A DNA stretch of 64,000 nt, taken from Oscillatoriaceae cyanobacterium M33_DOE_052. Lineage in GTDB: Bacteria; Cyanobacteriota; Cyanobacteriia; Cyanobacteriales; Laspinemataceae. Both the position numbers and the translations under genes were made by a program. The notes beneath the pieces are model-generated. The model did not search any database and was not told where the DNA came from. It was given only the letters and a program-made list of their open reading frames with translations. The stretch is taken from contig DVDU01000201.1 in the NCBI GenBank assembly GCA_015296065.1, positions 1 to 64,000 of the forward strand, written 5' to 3'. This document shows, in pieces, positions 8,334 through 15,327 of the stretch. How positions within the stretch are numbered: the first letter of the stretch is position 1; every line of letters begins with the position of its first letter.

Positions 8334-8482
8334 TTGGTCATTTGTCATTGGTCATTTGTCCCTTGGATGAGAAACCGGGTTTCTGAATCAAGTCCTCGTG
8401 TTTGGACAGAGGCTGTCCACAAGAAACCCAGTTTCTGTGGAACAAAGGACAAATGACCAATGACAAATGACAAATGACAAAC
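8334..8482. repeat. nested composite repeat (GACAAATGAC flanks, ~66-bp inverted-repeat core)
   Basis: Outer GTCATTTGTC units (8336-8361) and GACAAATGAC units (8447-8480) enclose arms GAAACCGGGTTTCT (8371-8384) and AGAAACCCAGTTTCT (8422-8436). The core is 66 bp. This is the clearest example of the nested architecture that recurs at 43.9, 51.9 and 56.8 kb. Confidence 0.85.
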
Positions 8483-8498
8483 AACAAATAACTAATTA

Positions 8499-9083
8499 AT
8501 GGAGACTTGGGCAAGGGAACGGACGCGGTTTATTTTTGACCCGATCGCCAATAGCATCGGCAAACTGGGCATTAGTCCCAACGCCCTCACGGTGATGAGT
8601 TTACTGCTCAACCTAGTGGCGGCGGTTTTGATTGCCAAAAGTTATATTTTCTGGGGCGGGATGCTGATGGCGTTTGTCGCCATGCCTCTGGATGTGTTAG
8701 ATGGCACCTTGGCGCGGGCCCTGAACCAGGAAACTAAATTCGGCGCTTTTCTGGACTCGGTACTCGATCGCTTCTCAGAAGCCGCCATCTGCTTAGGACT
8801 CATTGCTCTATTTGTACAGAGCCAAGACACCTGGGCAATATTTGGATGCAGCTTGGCGATGTTCGGGTCCGTGATGGTGAGCTACACCCGCGCTCGCGCC
8901 GAAGGTTTGGGCATCGAATGCCGCGTGGGAATACTCACCCGACTGATGCGAGTAGTGGTGATGGCGATCGGGTTAATTGGCAACGTGGTCGTATTTGCCA
9001 TCTGGACCCTCGCCATCCTCAGCTTATTTACCTCCATCCAGCGCATCGCTCACGTTTATCAGGCGACTCGCACTCAGGAATAG
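8499..9083 (+). CDS. CDP-alcohol phosphatidyltransferase family protein
   Basis: A 194-residue integral membrane enzyme of the CDP-alcohol phosphatidyltransferase family, which exchanges CMP of a CDP-activated lipid for an alcohol. The full signature is present at about residues 67-94: LDVLDGTLAR, then G and two aspartates in GAFLDSVLDRFSEAAI. Several hydrophobic helices surround it. The substrate could be glycerol-3-phosphate (PgsA-like) or inositol phosphate; the sequence alone does not decide. It stands between htpG and a convergent PfkB kinase with no obvious operon partner. Confidence 0.85.
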   Translation: METWARERTRFIFDPIANSIGKLGISPNALTVMSLLLNLVAAVLIAKSYIFWGGMLMAFVAMPLDVLDGTLARALNQETKFGAFLDSVLDRFSEAAICLGLIALFVQSQDTWAIFGCSLAMFGSVMVSYTRARAEGLGIECRVGILTRLMRVVVMAIGLIGNVVVFAIWTLAILSLFTSIQRIAHVYQATRTQE

Positions 9084-9095
9084 GACGGGGGGACC

Positions 9096-9238
9096 AGGGG
9101 ACGGGGAGTGTGGGGAGTGTGGGGAGTGTGGGGAGTGTGGGGAGTGTGGGGAGTAATCTTCCCCCTCTTCCCCCTCTTCCCCCTCTTCCCCTGCTCCCCC
9201 CTGCCCCCCTGCCCCCCTGCCCCCCTGCCCCTCTTCCC
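9096..9238. repeat. GTGTGGGGAG and CTTCCCC tandem arrays
   Basis: Five copies of the 10-mer GTGTGGGGAG (about 9106-9153) are followed by CTTCCCC units and CTGCCCCC units up to 9238. The strand composition flips from G-rich to C-rich, so a single strand could fold back. Reading frames through it are repetitive and are not credible genes. Confidence 0.8.
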
Positions 9239-9252
9239 CGGTCACCGCCTCC

Positions 9253-10110
9253 CTACGGGACCCATGCGGTCAATGGGCCGAAATTTTCCAATTTGCGGGT
9301 AGCGACCTGGGCGGCAAACCGGCCCACTTGCTCTAAGTCGGACGATCGTATGCGTTGGTAAATATAACCCGCGACATAAGTATCACCGCAGCCAGTGGGG
9401 TCGATGGTTTGTTGGGGAGGAAAAGCGGGAATTTGATAAAACTTGCCCTGATGATAGACGAGAGAACCCTTACTCGCCGCTGTCACCAGGACTTCTTTTG
9501 GCCCATAACTGCCTAGGACTACCGCCGCTGTTTCGTGATTTTGTTCTCCCGATAAAAGCCGCGCCTCTTTTCTATCTACTTTCAGGATATCGATATAACT
9601 CAACCCGGCTTGTTTATCTACCCAAGGAACATTGACCACTTCTCCGGTATCAGTGACTTGGCGTAAAAAACCTTGGCCATCTAAACACATATAATGGCAT
9701 TTTTGGGATGCGGCAGCCCAAAAGTCGGGGGCGATATCTTGATTGGTGAGAGCGCCGATGTGGAAGAATTTGGCGTTAACTGCAGCTACATCGGCGGCGG
9801 TAAATGGGGCGGCGATGGCACCGACACGCTGCAGGCGATCGTCCAGGTTGGCACTCTGGTAAATGTTTTCAAAAACCGTAGTTTCCGGGCTTTCTTGCCA
9901 AAACACCGCAATCCCCCGATCGTCTAATTCCGCCAGCAAATTATCTCGGTCTTTCCCAGAAGTTTTGGTAATTACCGCCACCTGCAATCCCAAGCTGTTT
10001 AAAGCAATGGAAGTATAGTAAGCTGTACCACCGGGCTGCTCTTTTTTTACCTCACCGTTAACCCGAATGATATCTTTAGTAATGTGACCGATAACGCAAA
10101 CATCAAACAT
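9253..10110 (-). CDS. PfkB family carbohydrate kinase
   Basis: A 285-residue sugar or nucleoside kinase of the PfkB/ribokinase family. The N-terminal VIGHITKDIIRVNG and PGGTAYYTSIALNSLG mark the substrate-binding side. DPTGCGDTYVAGYIYQRI near the C-terminus is the PfkB signature with the catalytic aspartate and anion hole. The substrate cannot be read from sequence. I chose the ATG at 10108-10110 (MFDVC); the ATG three codons upstream lies within GACAAATGACC repeat DNA. Confidence 0.88.
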   Translation of the reverse strand: MFDVCVIGHITKDIIRVNGEVKKEQPGGTAYYTSIALNSLGLQVAVITKTSGKDRDNLLAELDDRGIAVFWQESPETTVFENIYQSANLDDRLQRVGAIAAPFTAADVAAVNAKFFHIGALTNQDIAPDFWAAASQKCHYMCLDGQGFLRQVTDTGEVVNVPWVDKQAGLSYIDILKVDRKEARLLSGEQNHETAAVVLGSYGPKEVLVTAASKGSLVYHQGKFYQIPAFPPQQTIDPTGCGDTYVAGYIYQRIRSSDLEQVGRFAAQVATRKLENFGPLTAWVP

Positions 10111-10111
10111 A

Positions 10112-10234
10112 TTGGTCATTTGTCATTTGTCATTTGTCCTTTGACATCTTACCAGAGAACGAAGCGCCCAGAAACTGGGTTTCTGCGGAGAATCCCCGTT
10201 TAGCTCCGAGGCGATTCATAGAAACCCGGTTTCT
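10112..10234. repeat. GACAAATGAC units and ~66-bp inverted-repeat element
   Basis: GTCATTTGTC units (10114-10140) border arms GAAACTGGGTTTCT (10171-10184) and AGAAACCCGGTTTCT (10220-10234), 64 bp apart end to end. An extra half arm follows at about 10247. The interior is in the opposite orientation to the copy at 28.1 kb. Confidence 0.8.
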
Positions 10235-10265
10235 CACCCGTATTCATAGAAACCTGGTTGATTTG

Positions 10266-11129
10266 TCATAATTGCTCTAATTTAGATTGCAGCTCAATTA
10301 AATCTGGATGTTGCATAATATCGAGTTGGCCTACCCAGTTTTTAAAAAAATTATCTATAGGTATGTATCTATTATTTTGGCGCTGCATCTGTTTTTGGAT
10401 ATCTTTGCCATGAAACCAAATTATATATGCCTTATTATGCCAAAAATCAGGACCGGCAAATTGGGCTAGATATTCAGCCAAGCCAGATTCAAAGCGAGAT
10501 ACTGTTATCGCCTCAACATCGCGGCGAAATGGTTCGATAATTTCCTGCCGAGCGGCAGTTTTACACTCTTCTATCTCAAGAGAATCAGGCAGGTTGCCAC
10601 TGCCACCAGTCCAAGTGGTTCTTAGCTGAGAACGCGCCCCAGTCATCCGTAACAAATCGCCTAATGCCCATCTCACTGCTTGATAGTATTGCAGGCTCCT
10701 AGCACTAGATTCTATCCACTGTGAAATTGCCTCAATTCCAGGAGAATCCCCATGCCCCCATTTGGCTGTAGGATTTTCCTGCTTTTCGGCATATTTAGCT
10801 TGCCAATAGGCATGAATTAATTCCGGTTCTAGCAAATAATTCTCAATACAGGCGCGATGAGTCATCCAGATGCGTCGATTGGCTCCGGGAATCAGCCGCA
10901 CATTTGGGGAAGGGAGGGCATCGAAGTCGCGATCGCGAAATATTATATAACTTTGATCCTGCATCTGAGCGGGAAAAAAATACCCTCGAGCAAAATCAGA
11001 AAATGCGAACTTACCACCAGAGGGCACAATTTCTATATTTGCTGGTAATTGCAGCACTTTGTCTAGTAATTGGTAGTCTAAACTGGTTTCCTGACCCTCA
11101 CAGAAAACAAATTTCCTCACAATAGTCAT
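10266..11129 (-). CDS. DUF4435/TOPRIM-like protein, candidate AriB of a PARIS-type defence system
   Basis: A 287-residue protein with TOPRIM-like features. A glutamate sits in VFCEGQETSLDYQLL (E11), and an aspartate pair in YIIFRDRDFDALP (about residues 70-75). The pattern matches DUF4435 proteins. In PARIS, the DUF4435 protein AriB is held by the ATPase AriA and released as an effector nuclease after phage anti-restriction proteins are sensed. The ATG at 11129 lies 4 bp after the stop of the AAA ATPase gene, with GAGG inside that gene, so the two are translationally coupled. Family assignment comes from motif recognition; activity is inferred. A different ATPase/TOPRIM (split OLD-type) system is the main alternative. 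Confidence 0.72.
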   Translation of the reverse strand: MTIVRKFVFCEGQETSLDYQLLDKVLQLPANIEIVPSGGKFAFSDFARGYFFPAQMQDQSYIIFRDRDFDALPSPNVRLIPGANRRIWMTHRACIENYLLEPELIHAYWQAKYAEKQENPTAKWGHGDSPGIEAISQWIESSARSLQYYQAVRWALGDLLRMTGARSQLRTTWTGGSGNLPDSLEIEECKTAARQEIIEPFRRDVEAITVSRFESGLAEYLAQFAGPDFWHNKAYIIWFHGKDIQKQMQRQNNRYIPIDNFFKNWVGQLDIMQHPDLIELQSKLEQL

Positions 11130-11133
11130 CAAA

Positions 11134-12210
11134 TCACACCTCGACTGCTACCCTTTCTTCTACCCTAATTATATGGGCATTTGGTACTAATGCTGCCACG
11201 GAATCAGAATGTGTGGTCATAATAAATTGATTATTTTTGCCTAATTTGGGCAAAACTCTTAGCAAGGCTTGCTGCATGGGCGGGTGTAAGTGCAGCTCAA
11301 GTTCATCAATCAGAATCACTGAATTGTGAATATTCCAATTCACGAAATCTACAATCATCGGGAAAATCGCCCGTTCGCCGCCAGACATTTCGGAAATTTC
11401 ATAATGATTTTTGCCGTCATAGAGATAAAACCAGGGTTCGCTCAGGATGTCATCGATATTTTCGCGGGGGATAGGACTTTCAAAGTTGCGGCGGGGAAAG
11501 AGTTGTTTATATGTGCTTTCAATTTCGGCATACACATCCTTTTGGCCGGGACGGAGTTTAATTTTGCCTGTTTCTACAAATTCATGGAATTGGCGCCACT
11601 TGGAAAGCCGATCGCGCAAATTATCCTCAGTAATTTCCACTTGTTTATCCGGGTCTTCCGTGGTTAAACTGGTAGCAGTGCGCTGCTCTGTGTACCAAAG
11701 CACTGTCCCCACACGCTCCAACACCTGAAAACCTTCAGAGCGCACCAGTTGCTTGGCATATCGTCTGCCTTGAAACTGAAACAATTCCGCCGCATTGTCC
11801 GCCTGCACCCGATCGCCCAACCAGCGCAGCTTCACCAGATGACTTTCTCCAGGTGCCACTGGCAAATCGTGACCCATCTGTTGTAATTTCTGATGAAACT
11901 CGCCGATGGCTTGGAGTTCTGACTTAGAAAACTGCACCTGAATGCTCACATCGGACTCAAATCTGTTCCAGTTACTGGCCAGTAGTTCATAATTAAATCC
12001 TGGCCAGGTCAAGTCTGATGGACTCTTTAACCTACCCGTAGCCTTACCTAAAGCGGCAGCGATCGCCTGGAGAACAGTAGTTTTACCAGAGCCATTCATG
12101 CCAATCAGCAAAATCAAATCTTGGGCTAAACCCGTTTCCTCATCGGTAAAATCCAAGTTTAGCTCCCGAAATTTCTTAAAATACTTTAGCTGTAAAGATT
12201 GCACTTTCAT
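11134..12210 (-). CDS. AAA family ATPase, candidate AriA of a PARIS-type defence system
   Basis: A 358-residue SMC/ABC-like ATPase of the AAA_15/AAA_21 type. It has Walker A GMNGSGKTT (residues 37-45), an ABC-like signature MSGGERA (about 275-281), Walker B VILIDELELHLHP (298-310) and a switch histidine in TTHSDS. The middle part carries the lid helices typical of OLD/RecF-like ATPases. It is the first gene of a two-gene operon with the DUF4435 protein, the gene order of PARIS (ariA then ariB). In that system the ATPase forms the sensor scaffold. The predicted role is anti-phage abortive infection, resting on the gene pair rather than on experiment. Confidence 0.75.
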   Translation of the reverse strand: MKVQSLQLKYFKKFRELNLDFTDEETGLAQDLILLIGMNGSGKTTVLQAIAAALGKATGRLKSPSDLTWPGFNYELLASNWNRFESDVSIQVQFSKSELQAIGEFHQKLQQMGHDLPVAPGESHLVKLRWLGDRVQADNAAELFQFQGRRYAKQLVRSEGFQVLERVGTVLWYTEQRTATSLTTEDPDKQVEITEDNLRDRLSKWRQFHEFVETGKIKLRPGQKDVYAEIESTYKQLFPRRNFESPIPRENIDDILSEPWFYLYDGKNHYEISEMSGGERAIFPMIVDFVNWNIHNSVILIDELELHLHPPMQQALLRVLPKLGKNNQFIMTTHSDSVAALVPNAHIIRVEERVAVEV

Positions 12211-12681
12211 AAGTCATTCTTGGGATATTTATCGAAAAACTATTAGAGGATATTTGTCATTTTTCCTGGCTGATTATACCATCGGCTATGGGGGCAAATC
12301 ATTCGGTCAAGCCCCTGACATCCCGAATGCAAAAGTTAGAAGATGGCGGGGATAATCTTTTTTAATTTGACATTTAGCCCTCACCGCTGAGGTTTGGGCA
12401 ATAATGGCTCAAGTAATTCCCCCTCGGCATCACTGATATCTGTAGCTTCAGAATGACGTAGCATTGTGCTGACCTTGAATTTTGATATAATTGATTATAG
12501 CTCCTAGCTTACCATATTTCTGACTTGAATCTATTTTTTTATGTTTTTTTTATAAACTGTCCCTAAAGCCCAACTACAAAACTTCCGGGATGTAACCGGC
12601 TAATTAAGGATGACCATCCGTGCTATCATATGTGGGGGAGCCTTTCTGTATCCCGTTTTCCTGTAGTTTCGCGGTGAGGAT
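12211..12681. other. gap between ATPase and methyltransferase
   Basis: This 471-bp gap contains the relic transposase fragment at 12381-12464, an AT-rich stretch (12480-12555), and a half copy of the GCCCAACTACAAA repeat at about 12566-12583. Promoters for the two divergent genes probably lie here, but no convincing -35/-10 pair was singled out. Confidence 0.5.
12381..12464 (-). pseudogene. relic N-terminus of an IS5-type transposase
   Basis: A 27-codon fragment reads MLRHSEATDISDAEGELLEP and ends LLPKPQR before a stop. This resembles the start of IS5-family transposases (DLTDAEWELLEPLLP type), with the usual tryptophan replaced by glycine. Nothing after it continues the transposase and no terminal repeats were found. 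It is therefore a decayed remnant of an insertion sequence between the ATPase and methyltransferase genes. The match is short, so the assignment is tentative. Confidence 0.5.
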
Positions 12682-13482
12682 ATGGCGGAAAAATACGAAT
12701 CTGAAGGAAATATCATATTTTGGGGTGATGCTGGGCAGGTTTTATCCCAGGAAATTGCCTCGGAGTCTGTGGATTTGATTTTTCTCGACCCACCTTATAA
12801 CATCGGCAAAAAATTTGCCGATTTCCATGATAAGTGGGAATCGGAAGCCGAATATATAAGCTGGGCATATCAATGGCTGGATGAATGTATGCGGGTACTG
12901 AAACCATATGGCACTATGTATGTCATGGCCAGCACCCAAGCTATGCCTTACTTTGACCTTTATCTCAGACAAAAGCTAACTATTCTCAGTCGAATTGTCT
13001 GGTATTATGATAGTTCTGGAGTGCAAGCAAGAAAATATTTCGGCTCTTTGTATGAACCTATCCTTTATTGTGTGAAAGACAAGAATAATTATATTTTTAA
13101 TGACCAGGACATAAAAATACCAGCTAAAACTGGGGCGGAGAGGAAGCTAATAGATTACAGGAAGCCAGTGCCAACTCTATACAATACGGAGAAATTACCG
13201 GGTAATGTGTGGTACTTCCCCAGGGTCAGATATCGGATGGCGGAATATGAAGAACATCCCACGCAAAAGCCGGAGGCATTGTTAGAAAGAATGATTTTGG
13301 CTAGTAGTAATGAAGGCAGTATCGTCCTTGACCCATTTGCTGGCAGTTTTACCGCTGCTGCTGTGGCGAGACGCTACTTCAGAAAGTCTCTGAGCATAGA
13401 ATCTCAGCTCAAATATTGTAAAATTGGCATGAGACGGGTTTTTGGCTGGGGAGAATATCAAGGAGAAAAGTACCTACAGTGA
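12682..13482 (+). CDS. YhdJ-like adenine-specific DNA methyltransferase (solitary)
   Basis: A 266-residue beta-class DNA methyltransferase: the catalytic DPPY motif (residues 36-39, DPPYNIG) precedes the SAM-binding DPFAGS motif (217-222). Segments SRIVWYYDSSGVQARKYFGS, NVWYFPRVRY and EEHPTQKPEALL closely resemble E. coli YhdJ (M.EcoKII), which makes N6-methyladenine in ATGCAT; that similarity is from memory. No restriction endonuclease gene is adjacent, so it is probably an orphan methylase with a protective or regulatory role. The ATG follows GGTGAGGAT. Its 3' end overlaps the convergent STAND gene by 9 bp. Confidence 0.88.
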   Translation: MAEKYESEGNIIFWGDAGQVLSQEIASESVDLIFLDPPYNIGKKFADFHDKWESEAEYISWAYQWLDECMRVLKPYGTMYVMASTQAMPYFDLYLRQKLTILSRIVWYYDSSGVQARKYFGSLYEPILYCVKDKNNYIFNDQDIKIPAKTGAERKLIDYRKPVPTLYNTEKLPGNVWYFPRVRYRMAEYEEHPTQKPEALLERMILASSNEGSIVLDPFAGSFTAAAVARRYFRKSLSIESQLKYCKIGMRRVFGWGEYQGEKYLQ

Positions 13483-14841
13483 ATCTAACTCTTTGATATA
13501 CTGTCTCAGTACGGGGGATATGGTGTAAACATTGCTGGTTTTTTCCACGAAGCAACGCCGCGATAGAGATTGCAGGACGTTTAGTAAATCTGATGACAAA
13601 ATTTGTCCCTTTTCTAGCAATTTGGCAAGGCTGACTGACTCGGTTTCCTCAGCCAATAGGGACATCACTTGTTTTTCTATTTCTGATAGGCGATGATACT
13701 GTTGGTGTAAAATGTCTTTTAAATCTTCTGGCAATGATATGGTATCATTTTGCAGGAACTCGGTGAGGCTGCATCCTGACTCTTCTATGAGAGTGGCGGC
13801 GCATTTTAACCATAAGGGGTTGCCTTGGTAGTGGTGAATGAGGTCTTCCCAGTCTCCTGCTGCTGTCACCTCTCCATCCTGGAAGATTTCTAGGCAGGCG
13901 GGGGGGTTTAAACCGGTGAGGGTTAAGGTGCGAATGTGGGTGTTTTTGTTTTGGTGTTGAGCCAGTTCTCTGGGTTGTTCCCAACCGACAAGTAGAACGC
14001 AACTGTTATGGGATAATTGGTCTATCTGTTTGAAGAAGGTGCGGTATTCTTCACAGCTTGGTTTGTAATGGCCAGCCAGTTCACCGCTGGAGAAAAGGTG
14101 GTGGATGTCGTCTAAAATTATGAAGCAGCGATGTTTTTGCAGGTGTTTGAGCAGGGTGGTGGGTTTGTGGTGATGGGAGAATAAGTCTATGAGGTCGGCT
14201 TGGAAGTGGGCAAATGTTGTGGTATTGTCTAAAGTGCGCCAAACTACGTAATCAAACTGATGTTGGATTGACTGGGTGAGCTGCACTGCTAGCGCGGTTT
14301 TGCCCATACCGCTGAGGCCATTGATTGCTACTAGGTGGCAGTTTTGTTGTAAAATCCAGTGGTGCAGGGTTTGCAGTTCGCTGGCGCGATCGGACAAAGC
14401 ACCCAACTGCGGCATCTCGCTTAAATCTTGATGCAGCTTTACCTTTGGTTTTGGCTGAGATGTTCCCTGGTGGGGTGAATGTGGGTTAGTTAGATGGGGC
14501 GGATGTTTATTATTATCTAAACAGAAGTTAACCGGGCTATTTTGCAATTGTTGTGCTACAATGCTTTTTGATGAAAATAGGGAAACTTGAAATCTCTGCA
14601 TCGCGGAGCGAAAATTGGATTTATTCACTTTTTCCCCCAATTGTTCTGTCAGTATTTGCCATAATTCTGCTCCTACCTGTCTCACCCGGTCTTCAGAGCG
14701 GTTAGAAGCTGTGGCAATTTCGCGATAGTCCTCATCTTCCCAGGTCCGCCGCAGAATCTTCTCTTGCAGGTCATTAAGGTGCTTACCTGTGTGGGCAAAC
14801 ACCAGCTCGTCGGCGAGTTTTAACACTTCCTCTAGGTTCAT
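13474..14841 (-). CDS. short NB-ARC (STAND) ATPase with vMAP-M0-like N-terminal domain
   Basis: A 455-residue STAND NTPase. Residues 1-85 form a helical HTH-like domain (TWEDEDYREIATASNRSEDR) resembling the vMAP-M0 domain of cyanobacterial signalling ATPases. The NB-ARC core has Walker A INGLSGMGKTA (173-183), Walker B CFIILDDIHH (239-248) and QGNPLWLK as the GxP-type motif. A winged-helix ends the protein. It lacks the WD40 or TPR sensor and any enzymatic effector that such proteins usually carry, so a partner protein is likely. I chose ATG 14841 over upstream starts because the upstream codons lie in the low-complexity CACATTTT array. A role in defence or stress signalling is inferred. Confidence 0.8.
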   Translation of the reverse strand: MNLEEVLKLADELVFAHTGKHLNDLQEKILRRTWEDEDYREIATASNRSEDRVRQVGAELWQILTEQLGEKVNKSNFRSAMQRFQVSLFSSKSIVAQQLQNSPVNFCLDNNKHPPHLTNPHSPHQGTSQPKPKVKLHQDLSEMPQLGALSDRASELQTLHHWILQQNCHLVAINGLSGMGKTALAVQLTQSIQHQFDYVVWRTLDNTTTFAHFQADLIDLFSHHHKPTTLLKHLQKHRCFIILDDIHHLFSSGELAGHYKPSCEEYRTFFKQIDQLSHNSCVLLVGWEQPRELAQHQNKNTHIRTLTLTGLNPPACLEIFQDGEVTAAGDWEDLIHHYQGNPLWLKCAATLIEESGCSLTEFLQNDTISLPEDLKDILHQQYHRLSEIEKQVMSLLAEETESVSLAKLLEKGQILSSDLLNVLQSLSRRCFVEKTSNVYTISPVLRQYIKELDSL

Positions 14842-14864
14842 ACGGTAGATGGGAGGTTGGCTGT

Positions 14865-14996
14865 TGCAGAACATTTTAGCACATTTTCCCCCATTCCCCC
14901 AGATTACCGGATATGTCACCACATTTTGCCACATTTCCACATTTTTACTCATATTTTAGCATATTTCAGGATGTTTCCGCATATTTTGGCGGCGAT
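14865..14996. promoter_or_regulatory. iterated CACATTTT/CATATTTT motif array upstream of the STAND gene
   Basis: Short AT-rich motifs recur at roughly 10-30 bp spacing: ACATTTTAGCACATTTT (14870-14886), CCACATTTTGCCACATTTCC (14919-14938), ACATTTTTACTCATATTTT, AGCATATTTC and CGCATATTTTGG. They occupy the region just upstream of the STAND start codon. They may be operator or promoter repeats for this gene or for the divergent gene, but the assignment is speculative. Confidence 0.4.
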
Positions 14997-15086
14997 TAAC
15001 GGTGGAAAATCGCCACAAAAGTCAGGGGACTTGGTGTGGAAAAAGGAAAATTTTTGGGGTAGATTGGATTTCAGTAGGTTGCCAAG

Positions 15087-15287
15087 GCTTAGCCAACCAT
15101 CAGCGAGGCGATTAGCCTGACAGTTTTACGTGCTTCTTTTTTAGCGGAAGCGGGGATACGGCAGGTGCTGGCTGCATGGATGACTAGGCCGGGTAAAATC
15201 AAGGAGGTGGAGAATTTAGCAAGTCCTCAGACTGTGATGGAGGCGCAGTTGCATTGGCTGTGGTTCTGTTCCGGCTCAGTGAGTTGA
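15087..15287 (+). pseudogene. possible remnant coding fragment
   Basis: One frame stays open for about 66 codons with protein-like composition (LTVLRASFLAEAGIRQVLAA, then WMTRPGKIKEVENLASPQTV). It begins right after an in-frame TAG and has no good start; the only ATG would give 35 residues. It ends at TGA (15285-15287), 40 bp before the coiled-coil gene. I do not recognise it. It may be the tail of a decayed gene or chance. Confidence 0.3.
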
Positions 15288-15327
15288 AGGAGTCATACCG
15301 TCGGTTTTAGCTGTTGGGGAGGATATT

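Noticed and set aside
8846-9361. 171-codon frame overlapping the phosphatidyltransferase and PfkB genes
   Set aside because: Most of it is translation of tandem G-run/C-run arrays (GSVGSVGSV, PLPPLPPL), and it overlaps two real genes.
12682-14841. Restriction-modification system formed by the methylase and the next gene
   Set aside because: The convergent neighbour is an NB-ARC ATPase without nuclease motifs, and no restriction enzyme was found nearby.
14842-14952. Longer N-terminus for the STAND ATPase
   Set aside because: The extra 37 codons translate the CACATTTT-type array, and the ATG at 14841 gives the domain-like start MNLEEVLKLADEL.
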